Assembly: GCA_961205875.1 (NCBI GenBank)
Contig: OY540813.1
Coordinates: 744,001 to 808,000, forward strand
Source of the DNA: Sialis fuliginosa
Lineage: Eukaryota; Arthropoda; Insecta; Megaloptera; Sialidae
Reading direction: 5' to 3'
Length of the DNA: 64,000 bases
This document shows, in pieces, positions 11,201 to 22,500 of the stretch (positions are counted from its first letter, which is position 1; each line of letters begins with the position of its first letter). The position numbers and the translations under genes are program-made. The notes beneath the pieces were generated by a model. It was not told where the DNA came from and did no database searches. It saw nothing but the letters and a program-made list of their open reading frames with translations.

Positions 11201-14200
11201 AATAACGGTTCGGATAAAAAGTGAGAAAAACTGGAATAAATTCCAATTTTTCGCGTTTCGGTCTTTTATTCTTAATTTTCTTTTATAGTTGGTTAGATTC
11301 ATCTCTGTCAATCATGGAGCAAGGGGTCCGAGAATACGACACACTGTGCCTTCGTTTCAAATTCTACTCGTTCTACGACTTAAACCCTAAACTAGACGCC
11401 GTGAGAATCAACCAACTTTACGAACAGGCCAAGTGGCAGTTGCTGAATGAAGAAATCGATTGCACGGAAGAAGAAATGCTAATGTTTGCAGCTCTTCAGG
11501 TAAATTGACAAAAAGTTAGGTTAGGTTCACTCGTGTTGATAATACAGATATCTGTTATGTCGAATTATCGGTAAAACAGGTTTTTAGTTTTGCATTTTCT
11601 CGCTAGATGTCACTGCAAAAAAATTATTCTATGATGATCTTACGTGTCTCCTATTTCCAAAAAAATACTTATTTCTGCAGAAAATAAAGGTTTAATCACT
11701 AAAATTAACCCTTTTAAAACTAATTTTGAATTTGACGCCAAAACGCTCGCAGGTGTCATGGCGCATTTGTGACGTCACGCCTATGTAAACACTCATTGTC
11801 AACAATAATAAATCCTTGTTCCATCGCTAACGTTTCTCGGTTTTAGTTTTGGTAACACAAAATTGAGCAAATTGATAATTTAAAATCACAAAATAATTTA
11901 TAAACAGTGCAGATATTAATGAAACAAAAATTATGTTTATTGAAGCGTGACGTCATTCACTCTGATTGTTGTTTTTTATGTTTTTATTTCAACAATAGAA
12001 AAATAAATACATTTTTTTAAATCTTTTTAACCTATTTCATTAATTTAAAATCATAATTTCAGTGATACTTTGTTACTGGTATCATGCCTATTGTATGAAG
12101 TTAAACTTCTAACGCGTGTTAACACTTTTTTTGTCAGGTGCAAGTGACGTTGCAAGCCAGCGTGCCGCAACCAAGTCTAGACAATAGCAGCGTATCGTCT
12201 CCTATGGATGACGATATAGATGCCGCTCTAATGGATCTACAAGTGACGCTCGAGGGCACTAATATCAACAATTCGGCGAGTGATATCACACAAGTGCCGG
12301 AGCTTTTTGACAATTTACGATTCTTAAAGTAAGTTTGAATTAATTATTTTAGCAGATAAAAAAAAATGGTAGCCAAATTTGAATCATACCATTTGAAAAC
12401 TCGGGTCTTTAGCTTCAAATTGCTTTCTCGATTTTTTTTCTACGATTTTTTTTTATCGAGTTATTGAAGTTTTCAGCAAAAAACGTCTTAAATTTTTTCG
12501 GCACACTCTGTAACTTTTTACGATGTACATGAAATTAAAATTTTTTGAAGGAAACTCAAAGAAGAGATTTCAAGTTTTAATTTCCTTTTTGAAAAAATTC
12601 ATTTCGATCATTTTTACCAAAGTTACAGCTATTTGAACATTGGACTTAATTTGACAATTGATTGAATTGAGGTTATATTTGTGTTTATTTAATATTATGA
12701 GAGAAAAGATACTTTTAAACAAGTTTGAGTGAGATACATGTATTAATACCAACTGTCAGTGAGAATAGGAACTAAATTAGATTTAAATTGAGGTTATGTT
12801 CGTTTTGATTTAAATGTGAGATGGAAAATACTTTTAAACAAGTAAGAGTGAGATACATGTATTAATTAATACCAACTGTCAGTGAGAATAGGAACTAAAT
12901 TAGATATAAATTGAGGTTATGTTCGTTTTGATTTAAATGTGAGATGGAAAATACTTTTAAACTAGTTAGAGTGAGATACATATTAAATTAGATTTAAATT
13001 GAGGTTATGTCTGTTTAAATTCTACAATCAATTGACTTTTTTTCTGCAGACCCAAACGTTTCACATTGAAAGCATTTAAACGTTACTGGTTTACTTGCCG
13101 TGAGTTACACCTGGTGCTATACAAGACAAGAGAAGAAGCTGTGGCGCAGTCACGCCCCGCGTACTCTGTAGATCTCCGAGGCTGCGAAGTAACGCCCGAT
13201 GTCTGTCTCGCTAATTCGCGCTACGGAATCAAACTAGAAGTTCCTAGCGCTGACGGTATGACGGAAATGCTGATAAGATGCGATACGGTAAGTTCTAATT
13301 GATTTATTAATACTGTGCCTGTTTAAACTAGTGCTTTTTGAATTGGTAGGAAGAACAATACGCAAGATGGCTTGCGGCGTGCCGTTTAGCATCGAAGGGA
13401 CGTTCTCTCGCTGATAGTTCGTACGAGACAGAAGTAAAGAATATAATCGCGTTCTTGCAAATGCAGCATCCGGCTGAAGTGCCGGCGATAAATCCAGCGT
13501 CGCTTGACATACAGCCAGAAGATTACGTAGCCCCGAGGTTCTTGAGGAAACTTAAAGGAAAAGTAAGTATATTCACTAAAAAAAACAAAATATAACCTAT
13601 TTACCAATCAATTGTTTCAGCTGGTTCACAGAATATTAGAAGCGCACGCTAATGTTAAAGACCTGCCGTTAATCGATGCGAAAATGAATTTTATAAAAGC
13701 ATGGCAGTCTCTACCGGACTACGGAATATCATTATTCATTATTAAATTCATGGGGTACAAAAAGGAGGAGCTGTTAGGGGTCGCACACAACAGGATTATG
13801 AAAATGGAACTGGGTACAGGCGATCATTTGAAAACGTGGAGATACAATACGATGAAGGTAAGGAGCTCCATCCATTTATAACTTTAAAATGTTAGGTTAG
13901 GTTAGAATATCTTCATCAAATTTTAGAGCGAAATTTGCAGTCCTTCCGAAGTTATAGCTAATGTAACATTTGAGTCTTGAAACAAGATAACTCTAAAACT
14001 ATTTGATAGATTGTTTTGAAGTTTTGAACATTGATTTGAAATTTATTTTTAGGGTTCTGAAGAAACCCTATTAATCTCACTTTGTTGTTCGTCTGTCCGA
14101 CTTTTACAGCCAATGCAATATATCTTGTAAACTATATAAGCTAGAAACTTGAAATTTGTACTGAACGTGTAAAATGATGCCCTCTAGTAAAAAATGTACA

Positions 14201-14503
14201 AATTTGTTGAAAAAATCAACTGCTATTTTTAAATATTAAGAAAATAGTTTTTGAAAATTAAAATTTTTGACCTTAATTTTTTAATTGTTTCTCTTGATCC
14301 AGGCGTGGAACGTGAACTGGGAAGTAAAACACATGATGGTGCAGTTCGAAGAAGGGAACATAATATTCAACTGCCTTTCAGCTGATTGTAAAGTGATCCA
14401 TGAATTCATTGGGGGTTATATTTTCCTATCGATGAGATCAAAAGAAGCCAACCAGACATTGAATGAAGAGCTGTTCCATAAATTGACAGGGGGTTGGGTG
14501 TAA
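8202..14503 (+). CDS. Fit1: Kindlin / fermitin family protein (5' exons not seen)
   Basis: Kindlins bind integrin beta tails and activate integrins at adhesion sites. Exons by my splice reading: 8202-8428, 9630-10135, 11289-11499, 12138-12328, 13050-13287, 13350-13562, 13621-13857, 14303-14503. All junctions are GT-AG and phases agree. They give 673 aa starting at the F1 motif DWSDHALWW; about 55 N-terminal residues (F0) seen in vertebrate kindlins must lie in an exon I could not find. In order: F1, a Pro/Ser/Thr-rich loop (exon 9630-10135), F2 with [13 protein letters not shown] and [12 protein letters not shown], a PH domain ([11 protein letters not shown] to [13 protein letters not shown]), and F3 ending [11 protein letters not shown] and LTGGWV. 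The residue before the F3 integrin-binding Trp is Ala (MKAWNVNW); human kindlin-2 has Gln. Introns carry several repeats listed separately. Identification is firm by homology; the choice between Fit1 and Fit2 type is open. Confidence 0.95.
8462..8815 (+). repeat. Dispersed repeat X, copy 1 (kindlin intron)
   Basis: Landmarks ACTACAAATGTACC, AATCAATAGGTCTGGAGTAC, TTCAGATCGGTGCATTTTTA and CAATCAGAATCTGTCATTAT recur in the same order at 28244-28550 in an ATRX intron. It is non-coding and its ends are unresolved. Confidence 0.7.
9170..9585. mobile_element. Foldback MITE with CAGGGTGTCTAAATACC end
   Basis: An inner arm at about 9216-9270 (TTTCATAGCCTACTAGATAT then TAGCCATAAACCATTTTAGT) is repeated inverted at about 9398-9460. 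The outer end GTCTAAATACCAGGGG (from 9175) is matched inverted by CCCCTGGTATTTAGAC near 9568-9583. A TA lies just before the left CAGGG. It is probably a Tc1/mariner-type derivative; the right boundary is eroded. Confidence 0.6.
10195..10411 (+). repeat. Host repeat Y interrupted by foldback copy A
   Basis: TCTGCCTTGGGAACCACGGG, ACTTTCTTATAC, TATACGTGATTCTT, GATTTTTTTTAACGTAATAA and CTGAAAACGGATGTTTA match 62411-62625 in order. There the sequence continues without the foldback element, so 62411-62640 serves as an unoccupied-site copy. Confidence 0.7.
10412..11134. mobile_element. Long foldback element, copy A (kindlin intron)
   Basis: This is a near-perfect palindrome. The left arm (TTTTAGTCGATATTTGTACG, AGTTCACTGCAGGAAATTTC, AACCGTTCTCGAGATATAGC, TATAATGACATGTATAATAC) is mirrored in the right arm, ending GACTAAAATAC and AAATAAGACG. 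The short asymmetric centre (about 10745-10800) contains AAGGTATACCCCTTTGAATT. Other copies are at about 24969, 39675 and 58110. No transposase is present. Confidence 0.85.
11625..12105 (+). repeat. Dispersed repeat Z, copy 1 (kindlin intron)
   Basis: Landmarks TTTGACGCCAAAACGCTCGC, GGCGCATTTGTGACGTCAC, CCTTGTTCCATCGCTAACGT and ATGCCTA recur in inverse orientation at 52665-53235. It carries several TGACGTCA/GACGTCAC (CRE-like) motifs. The 52 kb copy lies beside a THAP-domain reading frame. Confidence 0.75.
12655..13015. repeat. Roughly 120-bp tandem repeat, about 3 units
   Basis: AAATTGAGGTTATGTTCGTT, GAGTGAGATACATGTATTAA and ACCAACTGTCAGTGAGAATA recur two to three times just before the kindlin PH-domain exon at 13050. 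The last unit is shortened. Confidence 0.75.
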
Positions 14504-15700
14504 ATAATTAAAACGACGCACATACTTTACGATTAATTAATTTTATACAGAGGGAATTTTTATCCACCCTGTATATAATTGTATAAATTTGATCCTGAAG
14601 ATATTTTAGTACTTAAATTTGGACAGTTTACGTCGACTTGTTATTTTAAAAACTAATAAGATATTCTAAATTAATGTGAAGTATGATAATAAAAAAAATC
14701 GATATCGGGTGGGTAAAAACGACATAGTACTCTGGAACTATAAATCGCACAAATTTCAGATTAGTCTTAAAATGTTCGCCATTTAATCTAGTTTTATGTA
14801 TAAATGTTTCAAATCATTTTGATTAATCGTTCGAGAGTTACAACTTTTTAAGTAAAGTACATCAAAAATTTAGATATTGATGTTTTTGATGTACTTTATT
14901 TAAACAGCTATAACTTACAAACGATTCATAGGAATGATTTGAAATTTTAACACATAAAACTAGATTAGATGGCGAACATTTTAAGATGGTTTCGAAGTTT
15001 GTATGAGTTATAGTTTCCGCGTACCATGTTGCCAAACTTTGCGCTCGATAAGTGTATACTAAACTAAAATTTATAACTTGAATATTGGATTTTTTATTAA
15101 AATGACGTTTATTATATTATAAATTTTACCTTAACATTATTAAAACTACCAATAATTTCACACGGTTATGTATTTTTAATATTAATATGCTTTAAAAATT
15201 ATTAGCTCGTAATCAATTATTGTAATGTTGGCGTTAGATAAAGAAGAATTATTTTCATAATAGTAAGTTTTAATGTATATTTGCAATATAAAATATAATT
15301 GTACCATTTATAAATATATAAGATTTCTTTTTTTTATATTTTCATAAGATTTTAGGCTTATTGCTCACCATTTTATTTTTCACCGTTTTAATTGAATTTA
15401 AACTTGATGTAAGTATATTTGGTGTGCGGTGAGTCTCGATGTTAAAAGTTCAGTCAAGAGTGCCTCTTTTAAATATTGTCAATTGTATATTTTATGATAA
15501 ATATGTGCCTCATGTATTTACGGTTAGGTATCTTTTAATTGTCAAGATACTTGAATGTTTAATAATTATTAATTAATTGACTATAGATTATTATTAATAA
15601 TTATAAAATTTATATTTGTATACATAACATTGTAATTGTAATATATGCAAAATTAGTTATTAGTATTTAAAACCATTGTTATTCAATAAAAAGTATTCTT
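14504..15700 (+). other. Probable kindlin 3' UTR
   Basis: The sequence downstream of the stop holds AATAAA at 14688-14693 (proximal) and at 15685-15690 (distal, followed by a short GT/T-rich stretch). The inverted repeat at 14722-15045 lies between them. UTR extent is inferred from the signals only. Confidence 0.45.
14722..15045. repeat. Inverted repeat of dispersed family B in the kindlin 3' UTR
   Basis: The left arm (GGAACTATAAATCGCACAAA, AAAATGTTCGCCATTTAATC, AGTAAAGTACATCAAAAA) is mirrored by the right arm (TTTTTGATGTACTTTA, GATTAGATGGCGAACATTTT, GAGTTATAGTTTCC). The turning point is near 14880. The arm is a family B unit, also found at 21880-22555, 46310-46640, 49140-49310 and 61440-61580. 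Confidence 0.8.
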
Positions 15701-16509
15701 CAAAACTATTAACAATTTTATTTTTATGTACCCAATTTTTTGAAATACTGAAATGCAAATGGCGCCTTAAATTGCAATTTCCATTTGTAAAGTTTCACAT
15801 TTGCTCCAGAAAGGTAAGTTTTATTACAAACAATGAATATTTTTAGTAACAATAATATAATTTACGCGGGTGTTTTGACGTAGACGCATTTTAAATAATT
15901 GCTTTTAACATTTGTTATAACTTTTATATGCTTTTGACATGAATCACATATACTCTCTGAAATAGAGATGGTTTACAAGCCATAGCTCATTAATAATATC
16001 ACAGTTGAATGTTCTCATCTGGTTTACAATAACTGATTCGTGTTTTATATAAAAAAGTAAGTTTTTTTTTTGAATTTATAAAACATGCATGAGCACAAAA
16101 AATACTTCTTTTTCTTCTTTTATAATAAAGAGACATCTATGTTGAAAATATGAATTAAATATTGTAAGCGGACCGAATTGTCATAATTTCGTTTAGTTCA
16201 AGCATTTACTTGTTTACAGGTGATATATAGTTTATTTTATGACTTTTGTATTTAAATAAATACAGAAACGATGATGTGTTACATTTGAGTCGTAAGGAAA
16301 ATCGATAAGTAAAGGTAATTTGTGATTATTGTCTTTGTAAGCATAATGGGGGAAATATAACGAATATCGCGCGGGAATGTCGGCTGAATTATTAGGTTAC
16401 AATATTGCTTTATATTGCAGTCAAATTTACAATTGACTATATTTTTGATTACTTATATTTTTACCCCTTCCAGGTTTCGCGAGATAATTTCTTAAGCCTC
16501 ATATCAACG
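15701..16509 (+). promoter_or_regulatory. Intergenic region with probable ATRX promoter
   Basis: About 0.8 kb separates the distal kindlin AATAAA from the presumed ATRX 5' exon. It is AT-rich and I recognise no core promoter motif with confidence. A promoter is inferred from position only. Confidence 0.35.
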
Positions 16510-16526
16510 ATGGAAGGGGTTCAAAT
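16510..16526 (+). other. Possible ATRX 5' UTR exon end with upstream ATG
   Basis: A consensus donor (AAT then GTAAGT) ends a possible exon at 16526, and a good acceptor (TTGTATTACAG) opens the next exon at 16575. The ATG at 16510 has A at -3 and G at +4. Spliced, it would read ATGGAAGGGGTTCAAATAAA and stop at TAA after ten codons, overlapping the main ATG (16577) in another frame. Confidence 0.45.
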
Positions 16527-16576
16527 GTAAGTAATGCATGTTTATGAATATTTAGATTTTCTTTTGTATTACAGAA

Positions 16577-19500
16577 ATGTCTCAAGATAAAGACACCTTA
16601 CAGTTTTTTTCCGATGCATTGTCAGATCTTTCCGATCTATCAGATTTTATTTCTAAAGCAACAAACACTTTAAAAGCAAAACATATTAGAGTTGATACAA
16701 GTTCTGTAGAAACTATCGTAAAATTTTACACCAGAATTAGTAAGGTTGTAAATATAGTCAAAGATAATGTAGGCATTATTGATACAGCTTTAAATCAACA
16801 TTATGATGTCTGGTATAAGGAAAACAACGTAGTGTTAGAAGATAAACAAAACAATTCGAAAAGTGATAAAACGACAAAAGTCAAAAAAACTAGTTCTAAA
16901 AATAAATCAAAGAAAACAAATAGCAATATTAAAAATGATACGGATTCGTTAATTCATCAAAGGGAAGATGACAATCATAAAAATACAACAGAAAAACAGT
17001 TGTCAAAAGAAAATTCTATGAATATAAATGAAGATATACCAAATGATAGTGAAATAACTGAAAAATCAATTGAAAATTTAACACCAAAAATAGATATTCC
17101 AACTGTTGAAGTTCCTACAGCTAATGAAAGTTCAATTTTAAAAACAATGCTAGCTGAAGACGACTTAACAAATCAAAATGAAGAAAGAAAGACTACAATT
17201 GAAAATTTAACACCAGAAAAAGATATTTCAACTGTTGATGTTCCTACAACTAAGGAAAGTTCAATTTTGAAAGCGATGTTAATTGAAGATGAATTGACAG
17301 ATAAAAATGAAAAAGTAACAACTGCAATTGAAGATGATACAAATACAAACAAAGAATCTCCAAATAGTACAATTCCAGCTGAAAATAACAACGCCAGTGA
17401 ATTATGTGTTAAACTAGAAAACCCTGAACCTAAAATTGGACTTATTAAATTAGTGAGTTTAAATAAACTAATTGACAAACCAAAAGCATGGTTAGATGCG
17501 GCCTTAAATGGAAAAGAAGATACAGTAGAAGTTTTAATAATTTCATCTAGCGATGAAAAATCAAAAGGAAATAAGAAAAGGGCGAAATCAGATAAAAAAA
17601 GAAACCGAAAACAATCGGTTTCTGGGAGTTCAGATGAAGATTTATCAACCCAGAAAAAGAAATTATTGAGAAAAAGATCTTCAAGCCATAAAAAAATATA
17701 TTTGGAAAGTTCAGATGATGAAGTAGTAAATACAGTGAAAAAATCTTATAGTTCAGATTCAGATAATGCAAAATGTAATTCAAGAAGGCAGACGCTGACA
17801 CGAGATTTGAGGAAAAGGTTTGAAGATTTACGACAGAAACGCCAAAATAGGAGAATCTTTGATGATTCGGATTCAGAGACAAAAACAGATGAAAAAGAAA
17901 CAGTTGATCCGAAATTTCACCAGCCTTGTTACGTAATCGTTGAAAGAATTTCAGACAACAATGAAATTTTAAAAAGTTATTTGTTGGAAAAACAGTTAAC
18001 TCTTGCAGACAGGTAAATTATTTGTTTGTGTGAGAAACAATTGATAATATCTATAAGGGCGAATTGATTCTAAAATAAAAGTATGCCTTTCTTGTTTTTA
18101 GGTTATAATTAATTGATTTTTCAGGGAAAGTTGATTTGTGCCTACCATTTTTACGTCATTTAGGTTAGGTTATCTTTCAAACGTGTTATCTAGTTAATTT
18201 TAAATATTACGGCTGTAGCTGTAAATACATATTCTAGCTGCAAAAGCTACTGTTTTTCCTCGATCTTTATCGAGTGACCATTTTATTATTATTGTAGGTA
18301 GTTTGTTTTATTGTTTGAAATTGTTTCTAATTTCTTTTATACTATACTTGTAACGTTATTTAATGTAAAATGAATGGTTGAAATATGTATTCTTTACTTA
18401 TATTTCTAAATATATGTATAGACGTTTTTAAACTATGCATTTTTAATTTTTCCACCAATTTTAGTTTAAGCAAGTATTTTGTATTTATGTGGCACTAGCT
18501 TTAATTTTAATTTTCAGTAAATTCAAACTGTCATTTTGAAATTTGTATTTTAACCAATCATTTTAAATTAATGCAAAAAATTGATTGTTGTAAATATTAA
18601 ATTGAATACAACAATGACATTTAAAATTAAAGTCGAGAAAAATAATATCCAAAAGCAGAATACTTCAAGTAAAATACTTTAAAGTGCTTCATGTGCATTT
18701 AAATACAGTTAGGTCTTTTTTTACGCGGATTTGAAGTTACGCGGTGTGGTATCAAATGAAAGCTGGTAATTCAAGGAATTTAAATATGTAAACGTTTTGT
18801 TATTATTTAAATCTTCATTTAACAAGATTACACAAATGGTGCCGAGTTGTATTTTCAGATAGTGACGAAAATTCTGATGAAAAAAAATTGTTACTTTCCA
18901 ATAAAAATAAATATAATTAAAATTGAAAAATAAACTTATTTTATTTGAAGTTTTAATTTTCTTTGTGTTTATTTAGACTTTCTTATTTTCGAGAATGTTC
19001 AGGAACGTTTTTCCGCGTTTTTTGGCCTATTTTACGCGGTTTTGGAAAATTATGGAATGCATCCCTATTTTAATAACAAGTGAAGTACTTAACATTTAGA
19101 AATACTTCAAGTGCTTTACAATAAAATGAGGTTATACTGTAGTACCAATTTTCTGAACTATTTTTTTTTATTTTGAATTATTTAACTTGCTATGAATGTA
19201 AATTAAAATTAAATTATTTCATAGATTGACGGATCTCAGTTCACTCGAAAGAAAAAAGAAAAAATCTAAAAAATCAAGTGACAATGACAGCGTTACTTCA
19301 AAATCATCGAAGAAAAGCAACAATAGTGAAGCGAGAGTTACAAGATCTTTAAAGAACGGTAGTGATAATGATAGCACCGCTTCTAAATCGTCAAAAAAAA
19401 GCAGCAGTTCAAGATTGTCGAAGAAATCTAACGACAGTGCGAAATCAAAATCGAAAAGGCAGAAAACGAAGAAGTCGTCTTCGGAGGAACAGAACGGTGA

Positions 19501-22500
19501 TGCGGATTCCGAGGATTTATTCGAAGATCAAGTTAACGTGTCTATTTCGTCGCTTGAGCTAAATACTGTCACGGAACCTGATAGTTTCAATGAGATAAAT
19601 AATGATAATGATATCGGGGTTTTGGCAAGTTCAGATTCGGATGAAGAAAAAGCTGTAGAAAATAATTTAGAAAATGATGGCGAGTCTGTTAAAAGTAAAA
19701 AAGAAAATGGCGACGATTCGAAAGAAAAGAAAACTGATGATAAAAAAAATGATTCATCAAGTGGTGATGAGGTTGATAAGGAAAAGGCGGAGTGGAGAAA
19801 AGATAAACTTCTAACGGAGAAGCTAGATGCGGAAAAATCTGACAGAAAGAAAACATCAAAAGATGGAAGCTTGGCTTCAAGCGATGATGAAGATAAAAAG
19901 AAGGAAAATAAAGAATCTGTAGAAAAAATGTTTACCTCAAGTGATGAAGAACAGGAATTAGAAGATAAAAAGAAAAGTGAATTAACTGAGAAAATGCTTA
20001 CATCTAGTAGTGAAGAAGAAAAAGAAGATAAAAAGAAGAAAAAGAAATCAAAAGATTTGAGTGATGATGAAGTAAAGAAAGAAGAAAACAATGATGAAAA
20101 AGATGAAAAGAAAGAAAAACCAGAAAAGAGCAGGTATTTCCAACTTTATATTTTTATTATAACCTAACCTGCCCTAAAGAAACAAAAAAAAACATTTTCT
20201 AAATTCTTTTAGGTTGAATAAAATTAACTTTTCAAACAATACTTATTTATTTGCATACCTCATTTTTTTTATTTAATGGCAATTATTATATCTATTATTA
20301 TTTTTTCTAATTGTAAATACCTACGCCAAATTTAAATTAATAATACGTAAAAATGTTCGATTATTGCAACTAAATGTGATTTCGAATTGAACCAATCAAA
20401 TCGCAGATAATCCATGTAATGGCGTCACGTTCCATAGTTTTGATTGGCTTAATGGAAACCGTTTTTCAATTCAAATAATCGGACATTTTGAGCAATTGTT
20501 GTACGATTTCTGTTTCATATTTATTTATTATACATACTTAACCCTCTTTGGAGAAGTGTAATCATTATTTGTTTGTTGTGTTTGTAATTATATGCATTTT
20601 AAAATGCAGCCTTATGGAGTTCATTCAAATCAGGTAAAAATAAATTATTTCAATTTTCAAAAGTGGCTTGACATAATACAGTAGACGTTCTATATTGTAA
20701 ACCTATAGAATCCCCACTTCAACCGTCATTTATGCCGCGAAAACTAGGTGGTAATATGGTATGGAATGTCTACTGTAATTAAAATAACTTTTGGTTAATT
20801 TTAATATATGATTTACTTGAAATATATTTATTATTTTAATATTATCTAGCAATAAAAAGGGAAAGAAAGGAACTGGGAAAAAAAGGAATCGAGTGATTAT
20901 GTCAGAATCTGAAGGTGATTCAAACAAGGAAGAAGATAATCAAGAATCGGATGATGCCAATAGCAATAATAGCGATAACAGTGATGATGCATTCCAAAGC
21001 AAGAAGAAGCGAAAGAAACAATCAACAGATTCAGATGAGAAATCTTCCAGCAGCGAAAAGAAAAAGTAAGTTTGTATGATATTTCTGGCGTAACCGAGTA
21101 CTAACATTATTCTGTTGTTAGAAAAAAACTGAAGAGGATAAAAACTATAAATGATAGCGATGAAAGCACCGATGATGAAGGCGGCAAAAGGAAATCTCGT
21201 AAAAACATCCGTAGCATCAAAGGCGATAAATCGTTATCGAAAACTACCCGGCAAGCGGCTAAAGAAGAAGAAGAAAGAAAGAAGCGTATCACCGACAGAC
21301 AGAAATTGGTAAATTAACATCTGCAACTTCGGGAACGATTAGAAAGTTAAAATCTGTTTATTTTTCAGTATAATCAAATGTTTGATATCGTCGAACAAGA
21401 AAACTCCCGCTTGGATCAGCTTGTTTTGGATTTTGACCCGGAAACGAAGGAAGAGCTTGTCAAAGTCCACCCGAAGCTTGTCGAAAAGTTGAAGCCGCAT
21501 CAGGCAAAGGGCGTTAAGTTCATGTGGGATGCTTGTTTCGAGTCTTTGGAACGCGCCAAGAAGGATAAGGGCTCAGGCTGTATCCTCGCACATTGCATGG
21601 GTCTCGGAAAAACCCTACAGGTATGTTTAATCGACGTAAAAATCAAAGAAAAAAAGTTACAATTTTTTTTTTTAGGTTGTTACATTAATCCATACTTTAC
21701 TGACTCACGAAGAGACTGGTATTAAAACTATTTTGGTCGTGTGTCCGTTGAATACGGTGCTTAATTGGGTTCATGAATTCAAACTGTGGCTTTCGGAGAT
21801 TAACGATGGCGAGGATGTTAACGTCTTTGAATTGTCAAAGTAAGTCTGTTTTTATGATTTTTTGGCTGTATCTTTTAAACGGTTTATTATAACGGTTTGA
21901 AATTTTGATACATTAAATTAGATTATATAACACACATTTTAAGATGATTTTGAAGTTCCTGTGATTTATGGTTACAGAGTTCTATGTTACTGAACACGAG
22001 ATATTTTTAATTATTCTTTATACTGATGATTTTTTACATACTTTACTAAAACAGCTGTAACTTTTAAACTATTTATTGAATCAATTTGAAATTTTAATAC
22101 ATTAAACTAGATTATATAACACACATTTCAAGATGATTTTGAAGTTCCTGTGATTTATAGTTACAGAGTTCTATGTTGCCAACCACGAGACGTTTCTACT
22201 GATGATTTTTTACATACTTTACTTAAACAGCTGTAACTTTTAAACTATTTATTTAATCAATTTGAAATTATATTACATGGAACTAGATTATATAACACAC
22301 ATTTTAAGATGATTTTGAAGTTCCTGTGATTTATAGTTACAGAGTTCTATGTTGCCAAACACGAGACGTTTTTACTGATGATTTTTTACATACTTTACTT
22401 AAACAGCTGTAACTCTTAAACTATTTATTTAATCAATTTGAAATTTTATTGCATTAAACTAGATTATATTACACACATTTTAAGACCAAGCTGAAGTCTG

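Noticed and set aside
19528-20091. 187-residue reverse-strand Ser/Phe-rich frame
   Set aside because: It is the antisense shadow of the Lys/Asp/Ser-rich ATRX exon 2.
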